A program made the position numbers and the translations under genes. Below, piece after piece: positions 1-11,487 of a stretch of 64,000 bases of DNA. The notes under the pieces are model-generated. The model had not been told where the DNA came from. It saw nothing but the letters and a program-made list of their open reading frames with translations, and searched no databases. Every line of letters begins with the position of its first letter. Within the stretch, counting starts at the first letter, position 1. The stretch is from Cunninghamella blakesleeana (Eukaryota; Mucoromycota; Mucoromycetes; Mucorales; Cunninghamellaceae): assembly GCA_017871115.1 (NCBI GenBank), contig JAFCIZ010000005.1, forward strand, positions 3,155,501-3,219,500, given 5' to 3'.

Positions 1-426
1 CTTTTCTTTAATAGGTGTGCATCCAACTTGTAGTGCTGTATATCCATGTTTTTCACTTTCACGTATATCTGTCACAATAACTTCTTCTAACTATATGTAA
101 TGTATAATATAAAACATAAGTTGATACTTGTATAATATTATATTTATAAATAACAATATATAAATGCATATTCTATTATAACTTACTTGTAATACAGTAA
201 CAGGAATACGAATACCTTCAGTTGTCCAAGTAGAAGTCATTCCCTTCTTTTTAGCAATAACACCAGTTCTAATAGATGTAGGTTTCCATTCTACTTGAGT
301 TGCAGTGGTTGCTTGTTGTAACGTAGTACTTGTATGAAATCCAAAAATACGATTAGCAAATAGTGATGAATTGTTAGAAGTCCATTGTTGTTTTAATATA
401 GATTTAGTAAATAATTTAAGTGACAT
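1..426 (-). CDS. Mitochondrial large-subunit ribosomal protein uL3m (5' part, runs off the window)
   Basis: Two exons are visible: 426-187 and 90-1, separated by a 96-nt intron with GTAAGT donor and ATATAG acceptor. The protein begins with a basic, Ser/Thr-rich stretch lacking acidic residues up to about residue 35, as expected for a mitochondrial presequence. It then shows the uL3 signature: RTGVIAKKKGMTSTW, IRIPVTVLQ, and after the intron EVIVTDIRESEKHGYTALQVG. uL3 sits near the peptidyl-transferase centre, and this N-terminal extension plus the short form point to the mitochondrial paralogue (yeast Mrpl9 type), not cytosolic Rpl3. The 3' two-thirds lie outside the window. Confident in family; the start is the only ATG in frame with the presequence. 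Confidence 0.9.
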
Positions 427-1088
427 TTTTATGTATTAAAAGAAAAAAAAAAAAAAGGAACCAAAAGGGATAGAGTATTTTTTTTTTTTTTTTTTCCTCG
501 TCTCTTTTTAACAAAATAAAATAAAAACCTGTCACCCCTAACATTTTTTTTTAAGTTGTAATGATTTTCAATCTCCGAACAAAAAATAGGGCGGGTGAGT
601 GTGGCTTGTTAGATAGATGTTTGCATGAAATTTCCATTAAATCCCCGAAGATCACCTTCGAGAATAATGATTAAATTGATAGAAAGGTACACTATTTATT
701 TATTTTATAAACAATAAGTATCTGATTCTTCTTTTATTTCTTAGAATAATAAATAAATAAAAAAGTACATATAGATATATATATACATATATATATATAC
801 TCATATAAAATTTGTAAATAATAATAAAAAAACAAGGGCGTATATTTATATGTGCATTATAATGCATGATCTTCTATTAGTATATTAAAAAATATATATA
901 AAAGTATATATTTATACCATATAACTTTATTTATATAAATTTATAAATGCTTGCATTTCTCCAAAAATAAATTATTTTAACTGGTTTTTCTTTTTTTTTT
1001 TTTTTTTTTTTGCCAATATAAATATATATTTATTATCCATCTTATCCATTTCCCTCTTTCTTTTTTTTTTTCTTTCATTTATTATTTT

Positions 1089-1133
<45 letters not shown>

Positions 1134-1170
1134 TATAAATATATAAATATATAAATATATACTAGCTATA
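427..1170. promoter_or_regulatory. Divergent intergenic region (uL3m / acidic poly-Gln gene)
   Basis: No coding frame is supported here. It contains long T tracts (about 479-495 and 989-1010), (TA)n runs near 775-800 and a trinucleotide array near 1089-1131. A slightly GC-richer patch near 583-605 (GGGCGGGTGAGTG) is the most promoter-like part. Confidence 0.5.
1089..1131. repeat. (AAT)n trinucleotide microsatellite
   Basis: About 14 uninterrupted AAT/ATA units lie just upstream of the start codon at 1171, so they fall in the promoter or 5' UTR of that gene. Confidence 0.9.
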
Positions 1171-2268
1171 ATGACATTATTATCAGATTCAATTAAAAGA
1201 GAATCCATTATATCTACTTTATCAAAAGCATCCTCGAACTCATCCACATCTTATTCCAGAAAAGGTACATCCCGTTTTTTTTTTCTTTTATTTACTTATT
1301 TATTTATTTTATAATAAAATGTATACCGATTTCTCATATTTTTTATAATTCTTTAGGTACCAATAAATATTTTCAATGTATGCCTAGTGATGATGAAGGT
1401 GATGATGAAGACGACTTTGAAGATGAAGACGACGACGACGACGATGATGATGATGATAATCAAGTTTTATACTCTATTGATGTCAATAAAAAAAAATTCA
1501 ATCAACTTCAACAAAATGGTAAATTAGATACATATATAATATATAAAAATAGAAAAAATAACACTATAAAAAAAAAAAAAGTAAAAATACAAGGAGCTAA
1601 AAAAAAAAAGAATGGGAAAGGGAGAATAAAAAAAAAGGGTAGGAGTTCTTTTTATTAAAAAAAGGCAGGAGTTTTCAACTTTCTTTCTTTCCTTCTATAT
1701 AGTAAATCCACCTAATAATCCAATAAAACAATATCAAAGAAATTCTATTGGTACATTAAGAACTTCGCCATCATTATTGCCTATACAACATCGTAAATTA
1801 TCATGCCCTCCTCCATCACACAATGATGTCATTAGATCCTCTTCAGGAATATTAACCCCTCAACGTAAAAGTGTTTCATCTGGAATGGAATTAATGGTGG
1901 CAAGAGAGCAATATTTAGAGCAACAAAAAAATCATCAAAAATCAAAAAAGAAATTAAATCCTTCAAAAGCACCTATTGGTGGTTTACTAGCAAAACTACC
2001 TCAACAAGGTTTACTTAATATAAGTTTTCAACATCAACATATGATCCAACAGCAGCAACAAAATATAGTACATCAACAACAACAATATTTTTTACAACAA
2101 CAATACCAACAACAATTTTTATTACAACAACAACAACAACAACAGCAGCATTTCCTTAAACAAAACCCTCCTTATTATCAACAACAGCAACAACAGCAAC
2201 AACAGCAACAACCATTTATTTTATTATCCCATTCCAGTAATCAACATTATTATCCATCAACACATTAA
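1171..2268 (+). CDS. Unknown acidic and Gln-rich protein
   Basis: My model has three exons, 1171-1264, 1357-1518 and 1703-2268, giving 273 residues; all phases fit (introns start GTACAT and GTAAAT, end TTTAG and ATAG). I do not recognise the family. The N-terminus is Ser-rich, residues about 42-65 are almost entirely Asp/Glu, the middle is basic with a short hydrophobic patch (GGLLAKLPQQGLLNISF), and the C-terminal quarter is Gln runs interrupted by Tyr, Phe and His. Such composition is common in fungal nuclear or RNA-associated proteins, but nothing here fixes a function. The Asp codons GAC/GAT alternate and the Gln codons are CAA/CAG mixtures, so the runs are not pure microsatellites. Confidence 0.6.
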
Positions 2269-2483
2269 AAAAATACAAAATTATGAACCAAAATTAATAC
2301 TAGAAATAAAATTGAAACCATTTTTTTTTACTGCTTTCTACTATTATTACCATTGTTATATTTTTTCGATTATCTTTTTCCCTCCTTTTTTTTTTTTTTT
2401 CTGTAAATAAGATAATCTTATATACTATTTTCGGTTAACAATAATAACTTTTTTTAATAAATAATAATTAATAGAATCATACG

Positions 2484-2522
<39 letters not shown>

Positions 2523-2597
2523 GAGGAAAGGATCTACATAAACTTTTTATTTATTTATTTATTTGCATATATATAATAACAATAACCTCTTTATTAT
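2269..2597. other. Convergent 3' intergenic region with (TA)n
   Basis: The 3' ends of the acidic/Gln gene and the Zn2Cys6 gene face each other here. It holds T-rich tracts, a (TA)n array at about 2488-2517 and TTTA repeats. I see no gene. Confidence 0.6.
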
Positions 2598-4763
2598 TTA
2601 TTTACCTACTAAAAAATCATCAATATTGAATAAAAGAGGGTCATCGAAATTAAATAGAGAAAATAAGTCATCACCAAGATTGTAATAATGATTATTACTA
2701 TTAACATTATAGTTTGAAGTTGGATGAAAAGCAGAATTAGTAGAAGAAGGTATAGAAGCAGGTATTATCATATTTGAAGGAGAAGAAGGCGTAAATTGAT
2801 TTTGCTGTTCTTGTTGTTGCTGTTTTTGTAATTCTTCTTCTTCTAATTTAGTGGCCCATAATTTATAATCCATTAATAAGCCCCAAAACAATCCAGCACC
2901 TAATCTTGTTTGTAAATAATTAATATCTGTTTTAAGTGCACCTAATGAAGACATCAACCTTAGTTTATCTATTATCCTTGCCCCTCTTGCTGCAGGATCA
3001 TCGATTTTCAGAGATATATTCTTTAATAAACTATGAGCGTCTTGTAAAGCATTTAAAGCACTTTCTTCATCCAACCAAAGTTTATAGGAGGAAGTGACCA
3101 ATCGGAATAAAATAACAGAGGCATTGATTAGATCTCTTGTAATAAAAACGGGCCAACTTTGATAGGCTTTTTCTTTTACTTGCTGTTGCTGATACATGGA
3201 TTGAATTAAATTAATTATTTGAATACATACATAAGATATGGGTGTGATGCTGCTGATTTTATCACGATCTAATGAATCAGGTTGTAGTAAAAAGGAATGT
3301 AACTGTAATTTGGCATGTAAGTAAACCAATTCAGTCATTGAACTCATTGGTGAAAAATCCATACCTAGTTGTGATAAATTGGTTGCCAAATTGGTATGAA
3401 TTAATTTACGACAAGAAGCCTCAACCCCATTATGCGAATGCAACGTAGAGTTTGTATCCACACCCAATGTATATATGCTTCTATTTAAAAGATGTAATAT
3501 ATGAATTTGTTTTAAAAAATCATTCAATGTTTCATCATATTCGCCATCATCATCATCATCTTCTTCTTCTTCATCATCATCACTATTTTCATTGTTATTA
3601 TCTTCAAATCCTGTATCCTTTTCATCTTTTTTTTTTTCATTTTCCATAACATGATTATTTTTCTTTCTTCTTTTTATTTTATTTTCATTTTTATAAGAGG
3701 GATGTGTAGTTGATTTTTTTTTTATATGAAATTCCGATAAAAGTGAGTAGTCCAAAGTGGCTGTTGCTGGTACGCCATGTAAATCTGCTAATTGTTGATT
3801 CACGAAAAAACTCGCCATCCACATTAATGCATGGAATTTAGCTCTTGATTGCTCGTTTGATTTTTTATGCTGTTTGTCAAAAACTAAAAATTCCGTTTTT
3901 CTAAACCAGGAACGGTGTATTCCTAGTAATAATCCCATGTGGATGGCTTGACCTGAGTACATCCATGACATATCTTCCTGTGTTGACCGATGAGGCAATG
4001 GCCATAAACATAAAAGAACCAATGCATATATATGTGCTAATGTTTTAAAAGGTCTCATTATATAGTGAGAAACCATCCCAGTCTTTTGTATTAAATATTT
4101 AACATGGTCTGAAATAGATTGATGTTCTTTCATATGATCATTATTATTATTACTATTGTCCGATGATATACGACTTGATACTGCACATATAGTCCAAAAT
4201 AGTATTTCACTTCCAGTATATTCAGTACATTCGTATAATAACGTTTTGGGATTTAGATATTTTTTTGGGAACACTGGTATATATTGATATTGGTATCGAA
4301 GGAATAAATTAAATAGCTGATCAATCCTTGAAGAAGAAATAATAGAATTATTATTTAACACTTGATGCTGTATAAATGGCTGCGTATTATTACCATAGTA
4401 GTGAGATTGTCCATGAAATATGCCGTTGATAGGTAATAAGGAAGTTGGAGTATCCTCATTACTATTTTTATTAATATTGTTATTATTTTCATTTATTTTG
4501 TTCAAATTTGCACTAGAAGATAGTGCCGTTATTAGTGATTTTGTCTCAGAAGGTGATAAAGTAGTGGTAGAGTTAAGCTGTTTTGTTTCCTTTGTTTTAT
4601 TATTACTATTCATATGCTGTAATACTTGATTATCCATTTCACAAAAGGCTTTGGCTTTTTCACATCGACTACATTTATTTGGGAACTTATCTACTACATT
4701 ACATCGTAATTTCATACGTCTACATTTTGTACATGCTGTTATTGATCTTGTTCTCTTTTTCAT
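2598..4763 (-). CDS. Zn(II)2Cys6 transcription factor, Leu3/PrtT-like
   Basis: A single-exon gene for a 721-residue nuclear regulator. The binuclear cluster is Cys11-x2-Cys14-x6-Cys21-x9-Cys31-x2-Cys34-x6-Cys41; the long third spacing with Pro-Asn-Lys before Cys31 is typical of the Leu3/PrtT/War1 branch, not of Gal4. The central fungal-type regulatory domain (about residues 145-420) carries family landmarks such as a segment ending LFWTICAVSSR, then LVLLCLWPLP and the SWMYSGQAIHMGLLLGIHR helix. An acidic/Lys-rich insertion at roughly residues 350-410 splits that domain. A Gln-rich stretch and an acidic, Phe-rich C-terminal tail (FSLFNFDDPLLFNIDDF) look like an activation domain. The target pathway cannot be told; in Leu3 it is branched-chain amino-acid synthesis, in PrtT secreted proteases. 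Confidence 0.9.
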   Translation of the reverse strand: MKKRTRSITACTKCRRMKLRCNVVDKFPNKCSRCEKAKAFCEMDNQVLQHMNSNNKTKETKQLNSTTTLSPSETKSLITALSSSANLNKINENNNNINKNSNEDTPTSLLPINGIFHGQSHYYGNNTQPFIQHQVLNNNSIISSSRIDQLFNLFLRYQYQYIPVFPKKYLNPKTLLYECTEYTGSEILFWTICAVSSRISSDNSNNNNDHMKEHQSISDHVKYLIQKTGMVSHYIMRPFKTLAHIYALVLLCLWPLPHRSTQEDMSWMYSGQAIHMGLLLGIHRSWFRKTEFLVFDKQHKKSNEQSRAKFHALMWMASFFVNQQLADLHGVPATATLDYSLLSEFHIKKKSTTHPSYKNENKIKRRKKNNHVMENEKKKDEKDTGFEDNNNENSDDDEEEEDDDDDGEYDETLNDFLKQIHILHLLNRSIYTLGVDTNSTLHSHNGVEASCRKLIHTNLATNLSQLGMDFSPMSSMTELVYLHAKLQLHSFLLQPDSLDRDKISSITPISYVCIQIINLIQSMYQQQQVKEKAYQSWPVFITRDLINASVILFRLVTSSYKLWLDEESALNALQDAHSLLKNISLKIDDPAARGARIIDKLRLMSSLGALKTDINYLQTRLGAGLFWGLLMDYKLWATKLEEEELQKQQQQEQQNQFTPSSPSNMIIPASIPSSTNSAFHPTSNYNVNSNNHYYNLGDDLFSLFNFDDPLLFNIDDFLVGK

Positions 4764-5900
4764 TAATTAATTTTAAACAGCTCTTTCTTTTTTAAATAAT
4801 AAAGTGTGACAAAAGAAGAAAATAATGAATCATCAGTAAAAAATATAAATTATCAAAAGTTAAAACCCCGTCTTTTTGGCACTGTTGTATCGAAATCCTT
4901 AAAAAGATCCAAATTACGAGGATTTATAAGGATTAAATAAATAGTTTGACTTATTAACAAACCAAAATAAAGGAATGTTATTGTGAAACTAAATAAGAAA
5001 ATTATAGTTATCAAAAAATTAGAAAATAGGTCCAAAAAATATTGGAAAATTATATATTGAAAAGAGCTCTGTTTTTATTAGAATTAGATTTTATGAAGAT
5101 TCTTATATAGAGCTGAATTTAGAAAATGGTTGAGCATAATAAATAACTTTTTGATTTTTTTATATTTTTCAAACTAACACACTACATTGAAGTTCTTAGA
5201 AAGATCCAAATTATGAGGATATAATAAGATAAAGTTGGTAGTTTAGTTTAACAGTAAATAAAAATAAAACGATAAAATTAAAAATAAAATAATAAATATA
5301 ATTTTTACATAAATAGTAATTGATTTCAATAAAGTCAAAAAAAAAAGGGTATTGAGAAGAGCATACTTTTTATTGAAATTGAAGAAATAAAAGATTTTTT
5401 ATAATGAGCCGAATTGGGGAAATATTTAGTCGTAAACTCGACACAGTTCCATCAATTTTGGATACACTTTCATTTTATTATCTTTGTAATTTAAACTTTG
5501 AAAAAATAATATAAAAAGATGTTACTTTTTTATATTCCCTCAGTCAAACAAATATTTGATTTTTTTTTCCCTTTCTTCCATTCAGCAAAAAAAACAAAAT
5601 AAAATTTAACAAAGTATATATGTTGTATTTTAAAACTTATATATGTTTACATGTATAAATATTAAATGTAAGAATAAATTATTTAAATAAACAATAATGA
5701 TAAACTCATGTTTAAAAAATTGAATTTGCATTTATAAAGTTAAAAAGTATCTATAATTTAGTTTTATTATAATTATAAAAAATTATTAGTGGTATTCAAT
5801 TAGAATTATCGTCAAATTAATTGGTTATATAATATAAAATGATATAATTCGATTGCTATTATTTTTTAGAAAAATAATTTTTCTTTTTAAATGACTAAAA
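4764..5900. repeat. AT-rich intergenic DNA with a decayed tandem duplication (period ~296 bp)
   Basis: Copy A (about 4877-5130) and copy B (about 5177-5436) share ordered landmarks at a constant offset of about 295-297 bases: AAGATCCAAATTA (4904 and 5201), TATTGA(A/G)AAGAGC (about 5056 and 5350) and AG(C)C(T/C)GAATT (about 5111 and 5407). Read on the minus strand the first landmark gives related peptides (NPRNLDLFKDF and YPHNLDLSKNF), so the unit may descend from coding DNA. No intact frame remains in either copy. The remaining part, about 5450-5900, is AT-rich and featureless. Confidence 0.55.
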
Positions 5901-7434
5901 TTAAGCAAGTAACCAAGCAGCAGTAGCGGCAAACATGGTAACAAGGGAAGCAGCAATATTAGTATTAGAGGCGGCACTAGCGTGAGAAGGAGAGGATGCA
6001 GCAGAGGAAGATTTATTTGCGGGACTAGAAGTTGGCTTAGCGCCGGATGGTGATGCTGGAGATGATGAAGAAACAGCTTTATTACTACCACCGGCAGAAT
6101 CAGCTTGAACGTTTTCATTTGTGTTAGGTGCTTGAGAAGGTGAAGCTTGGTTAGCAGGGTCATTAGTTTTGTCAGGGGTATTTTCTTTATCTTTAGCTTG
6201 TTCTGGGTTGGCTTCGTTTGCAGCTGGATCAGTGGCTCCATCTTCGACTGAAGCGGCAGAAATTTTATTTTTGGAATGACCATCCTTTTTATGGGATCCA
6301 TCCTTATTATCTTCACTGTCTTTATCTTCGCCATCATGCTTGTCACCACCTTCATGCTTGTCACCACCTTCATGCTTATCGCCACCTTCATGCTTGTCAC
6401 CACCTTCGTGCTTGTCACCACCTTCGTGCTTGTCACCACCTTCGTGCTTATCGCCACCTTCGTGCTTATCGCCACCTTCGTGTTTATCGCCACCTTCATG
6501 CTTGTCACCACCTTCATGCTTGTCACCACCTTCATGTTTGTCACCACCTTCATGTTTGTCACCACCTTCATGTTTGTCACCACCTTCGTGCTTATCACCA
6601 CCTTCGTGTTTATTATCACCATGATTTCCTCCTTCGTTACTATTATTGTGAGTCTTTCCATCTTCTTTATCGCCATGTTTATTTCCATCTACACCTTTAT
6701 CTTTGGAATGGTCTTTGTTACCTCCTTTACCATTTTTCCAACCCCACCCTTTCTTATGATCATCTTCGTCTTCGTCTTCTTCATCTTCATCTTCTTCATC
6801 TTCATCTTCTTCATCTTCATCTTCTTCATCTTCATCATGCTTCCAAGACCCTTTCTTTTTGCCTTTTTTATCTCCCTTTTAAAAATAAAATAAAATTAAT
6901 ATCTATATTTAAATGTAACCATTCTTTTTATGAAAAACAAATAATTACTTACATTTGGAGTAACATAAACTGTCTTTGTAGCATAAACTATTTTTGTAAT
7001 GATAGCAGGATGATTTTCAGTATGAGCATTTTCTTGACCATTGTTATTTCCTTGGCCTTGAATTTCTTGACCTTTGGTTCCTTCTTGGCCTTTAGCTCCT
7101 TCTTGTTCGTTATGATTTCCTTGACCTTTATGACCTTCTTGTTCTTGAATTCCTTGTTGATCATTGAATTGATCATGACGTTGAAGTGGCTGGAAGTTAT
7201 CAGCTTGAATAAAATGATCTGCAATACCAGCTAAACCAGCATCGGCTGGAACAGGGGCAATAGGATTGACGGAAGCAGCTATAGTGTATACATACATAGA
7301 TATATATAAATATATATGTCAATATGGAGTATATATGTTCGTGTATGTATGTATATTCATTATAAGCAATTACCTGATGATAAAACAGCTGAACCTAAAA
7401 CAGCAGATAATAATAAAACAGTGTTGGTCTTCAT
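5901..7434 (-). CDS. GPI-anchored cell-surface protein with HEGGDK repeats
   Basis: Three exons, 7434-7374, 7278-6953 and 6875-5901, give 453 residues with consistent phases. It starts with a signal peptide (MKTNTVLLLSAVLGSAVLSS-A) split by intron 1. Then come a Gln/Gly/Lys/Glu region with QEGxKGQ units and a KIVYATKTVYVTPN segment. Exon 3 has no internal Met until its end, so it is easily missed: it holds an acidic block of four EDEED units, a Lys/Trp-rich stretch, 15 tandem HEGGDK hexapeptides, a Ser/Pro/Ala-rich stalk, and a terminal hydrophobic tail (NIAASLVTMFAATAAWLLA) after small residues, the layout of a GPI-attachment signal. A TATA-like TTTTATAAG lies about 40-50 bases upstream of the ATG. 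The likely place is plasma membrane or wall. The His/Asp/Glu repeats could bind metal ions, but that is inference. Confidence 0.82.
6343..6612. repeat. 18-bp minisatellite, 15 in-phase copies
   Basis: The unit (plus strand TCACCACCTTCATGCTTG with A/G and T/C variants) encodes His-Glu-Gly-Gly-Asp-Lys on the minus strand inside the GPI-protein exon 3. Almost all differences between units are synonymous third-position changes. The unit has no stop codon in several frames, which produces long spurious frames on both strands. Confidence 0.95.
6778..6837. repeat. 15-bp acidic-coding tandem repeat, four copies
   Basis: Four units of TTCTTCATCTTCATC on the plus strand encode alternating Glu/Asp blocks in the GPI-protein gene on the minus strand. 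Confidence 0.9.
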
Positions 7435-8429
7435 ATTGATTGAATTTATAAATGAATGGAGAGAGGTATATACTTATAAAAGAGTGAAGATATTCAAATT
7501 GGTATATTAAAAAAAAAAAAAAAAGAAATTGATAATAAAAAAAAAAAAGTAAAAAAGCAACTGATATTTATATGAATTTTTAAAATTTCCGAAGAAGACA
7601 ATTAGCTTTTTATTATAATTTTTAATATGAATATAGTATGTAGGAAGTTTGAAGAAGTTTATTTTACAATACTCGGGAATAAATTGATCAAAAAAGATTT
7701 TATATAAGTTCGTATAAATTTAATCTAAATTTTGATCATTTTATTTTTAATATTTGTTCACATTATTTATTAAAATTGAAAGATATATCAGTATAACAAT
7801 AAATCAGCATTTAAGAAAAAAACATGTGAACTCTCTGTTCTTTATTCCCGATAAAAATTTTAAAGATAATAAAAGTGATGAGTGAAAAGGATTTTTATTG
7901 TTAAAATCATGTAAAACAAATCTATAATTATAATATTATGTGAGTATATTTAATTTTTTTTAACGGAAGTTTAATTACCATTTATTTAATACAAAGTGAC
8001 AGTTATCAGTAACAAAATAAAATAAAATATAACAAAAAAAAAGGTACAATGTATACGTATATTTATTATATATGTAGAACCTTGTGGTAGGATGGTATAT
8101 TGTTTTTTTAGAGCTGAATTAGTTTAAGGAAAAAGGTAAAAGGGAAAAAGATGTACTAAATTATCTTTTAACTTCCTTATTTGGAGTTAGATTTTCCAAA
8201 AAAGCAGTCTGTTGAAATTGGTTTATACTCCCAGAGAAAAAAAAATAAAAATGAATTTTTCTTTTTTATACATTTTTTCTCTCTTCTTTATTAAATAAAC
8301 TTTTTTTTTAAAAAAAAAATTATATATACACATATTTTTATTTTAGATTGAATTATTTCATCTGAATATAGACTTATATATAATTATATTTATAAAGTTT
8401 TGTATTATAAATTAAAAGTATATAAAAGT
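7435..8429. promoter_or_regulatory. Divergent intergenic region (GPI protein / Mmm1)
   Basis: About 1 kb without a supportable gene. The GPI-side core promoter shows a TATA-like element at about 7471-7482 (minus strand). The Mmm1 side has only A/T tracts and an AGTATATAAAAGTA just before the start at 8430, which may be a start-proximal TATA-like sequence and not a true core element. Confidence 0.5.
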
Positions 8430-9042
8430 ATGGAACTAAATTCAGAATTCAAGGAGCTATTACAGTATTATACTCTGGAGGGAAAATCCACATGTCAATA
8501 TATTCGAACTTTATCTTTTATGCAAGGTTTCTTCTTAGGTTTATTGACCAATTTCGTTATACTGGTAATTGCTGTACGATATTTATTTATGGAAGATGTC
8601 AAACGTGTTAAAAAGGTATTTTTATAATTATATAGTAATAATAACGTATAACATTATATGGTAATAATATAATATACGAATGATAAAGCTAACAAAGCTT
8701 TTTAATATATATATATTTATAGAGATATATACCTTCTCGTTTATCAACTTCGCCTTCTTTTCGTACAAATCCAGCAGTAACAAATGCTCAACCTGTTGCT
8801 TTAATAACTTCAAAGACTTATTATGATATTATTCACCACCCACCAGAAAGTACAGATTGGCTTAACGTTTTATTAGCTCAAGCTATTTATCAATATCGCG
8901 ACGATGCTCAAATTAATAATAGATTGCGTTTAATGATTGATGAGATAATAAACGGTGGTGTCAGACCTGGGTTTGTGGTAAATAAACATATATATATATA
9001 TGTCAAGTAAATAAATAGGATAAAATATAATATGAATGCCTA

Positions 9043-9073
<31 letters not shown>

Positions 9074-9834
9074 AGGGACCTATACATGTAACAGAATTAA
9101 ACCTCGGTGAAGAATTTCCTATATTTAGAAACGCAAGAATTAGACCCTCTGACGAAATTGGTTCTATGGTAAATGCTATTTGCAATTTTTTCTTTCATGT
9201 TTTCATTTCTTTCATTTTCATTTTGGTTTTTTAATCATAATTATGTACCTTTTATTCATTTGCTTTTTTAGAGAGCAGAAATTGATTTTGAATATAATGA
9301 CCAAATTACATTAGGTATTTCAACTCAAGTGATATTAAATTGGCCTAGACAAGCATTTGCTGCATTACCTGTTTCTTTGCTATTATCAGTGGTACGATTT
9401 TCAGGAACGGTAAGTCATTATTTTTGTATTGTATATAATTTATTTTATAATCATAACGGTGTTAATGATAAGTATATTTATATATATAATCGTATATATT
9501 CATATTATATATTTATAGTTAACTATTGAATTAATTAATCCACCAAAAACAACAACAAAGCCTGAAAAACCATTAGAAAGATACATCGCTATTTCCTCCT
9601 ACGCAGATTTTATATTGGATTTACAAGTGCAATCACTTATCGGATCCAGAACAAAATTAGAAGACATACCAAAATTAACTGATTTAATACAAACAAAGTT
9701 ACGGAATGTTTATATTGATAAATTAGTCTATCCTACATTTGTTAAAATCAAAGTACCAAATATGTGGGAAGGAAGAGATCAACAACAACAGCAACAAGAT
9801 GAAGAAAATATAGATGATGATCTTAATAAAAAAG

Positions 9835-9839
<5 letters not shown>
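8430..9839 (+). CDS. mmm1: ERMES subunit Mmm1 (maintenance of mitochondrial morphology 1)
   Basis: Five exons (8430-8615, 8723-8977, 9076-9168, 9272-9409, 9519-9839), every boundary in phase 0, give 330 residues. Mmm1 is the ER-membrane subunit of the ER-mitochondria encounter structure and moves phospholipids between the two membranes through its SMP domain. The sequence shows a short lumenal N-terminus, one membrane segment (about residues 29-52, FMQGFFLGLLTNFVILVIAVRYLF), a Ser/Pro linker, and the SMP domain from about residue 85 with the characteristic ESTDWLNVLLAQAIYQYR, LGEEFPIFRNARI and VILNWPRQAFAALPV stretches, ending in IDKLVYPTFVKIKVPN. The C-terminus adds a Gln/acidic tail. The stop codon is followed at once by a (TA)n array. 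Length fits fungal Mmm1. Confidence 0.95.
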
Positions 9840-9880
<41 letters not shown>

Positions 9881-9991
9881 AAACATATTTTTATAAAAAT
9901 AACAATATAAAAATCATACCCCATTTATTTCATTTCATTTCATTTTTTTATTTCCTCCCTTTTCTTTTTATATATGAACCTCTCTCTCACC

Positions 9992-10037
<46 letters not shown>

Positions 10038-11436
10038 TAAAATAAATTATATTATATTATAGAAAATAGAATATTGGTAACATACAATTTATTTAAAGCA
10101 TGAAGATAAAATGTGAATAAATATATATTATTACAATTTTTTTTTTTTTTTGATCATGCAAACTATAGGACTATTAATCGAGTCCACTTCTAGTACCTCC
10201 AAATGTTAATAATGTCGATAATCAACACATCAAATAACAATGAAATATTTATTGGTAACTTTATTCAGTAGAAATTTATGGTACAAATATTAATATAACA
10301 AAACCTTACCTAAAGGCAATTTACACATTAATATTCTTATTTTTCCCTATCCTTTATGCTTATTTTACCAGTATGCCATTGAGGCCAAAAATCATTTTCT
10401 CTTTACTAGTACTATTAAACTGTCACTTTTGCAACATATAATATCAGAATTTTTCTTCTCTTGATTTTACTCTTTAATGTTATATATCAAATTCTATTCT
10501 TTTTTAAAGCAATTACTGTTAGTGATGCTAAATTACCTTATCCAGATCCTCCAACCATGGTAATCGATTTTATATACATAATCATACCTACATTGCTAGT
10601 AATATTGCAAAATTATTGACAATGTCTCTCATAATTCATTTTATTAAAAAATAAGAGATAATTCACTCTATCAGGAAGAAACATATACCCAATAATAGTG
10701 GTTAATTATAATTGTTTATTATTTTATATTTATTATTTTAGCCTATTCTCTTTTGTTTTTTATCCCACTACTCTTGTTTTTCGTATTTAAAAAATTTCTT
10801 ACTATTATTAAGTTCATTCTACTCTTGTGTTCGATATCACCTCCTTTTTATGTTTCTTTGAATATATATTAAAGTAAAAACAAGTCCTAAAAAATTTAGT
10901 TGTATATCTTCATAGCCAAAAAATGCTTATAAAGGTTAAAATAGTAGAGTTCTAATATAAAACTATACGAAGCTATTTTGCATCGTCTGGCTTTTTAAAA
11001 GGAAAATTTTACATATAGTAAAAAACACTAACTCTTTTCATAAAAAGCCAACAGCATAGATATATATTTAAAAATGTAAGACTTGAGTCTCATATCCTTG
11101 TAATTAACATAATAATATATACTAGCCATATATTTATATATATTTATATTTATTATCATTTCTCATTTCAATATGTAACCTATCATTGTATCATTTGTAT
11201 TCATTTTGTATATTATAAATTCATCCTTTTTATTATTATTATTATTATTACTATTATTATTATTAAAAATAAAATTATATAACTCATTTCTATATTATAT
11301 TAAAAATGAAAGTAGCTTTTACACATTTATTTGAATGATTTAAAAATAGTCTAAATTTCAGTTTTGTTGATTTCACATTATTATTTAGATTATTAATATT
11401 TTATTTATATATTTAAATTTTGAATATTATTTATCG

Positions 11437-11478
<42 letters not shown>

Positions 11479-11487
11479 GATAATGGT
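9840..11487. other. AT-rich convergent intergenic desert with (TA)n arrays
   Basis: Between the 3' ends of mmm1 and the RPA2 gene. (TA)n arrays occur at about 9840-9873, 9993-10033 and 11441-11474, and an ATT array near 11235-11265. Two short exon-like pieces (10373-10421 and 10510-10559) are discussed in the findings. I see no convincing gene. Confidence 0.6.

Noticed and set aside
5825..6893. Several long frames on both strands across the minisatellite (e.g. Thr/Lys/Val-rich and His/Leu-rich proteins)
   Set aside because: They are other readings of the 18-bp repeat. The signal peptide, introns, synonymous variation and GPI tail support only the minus-strand HEGGDK frame.
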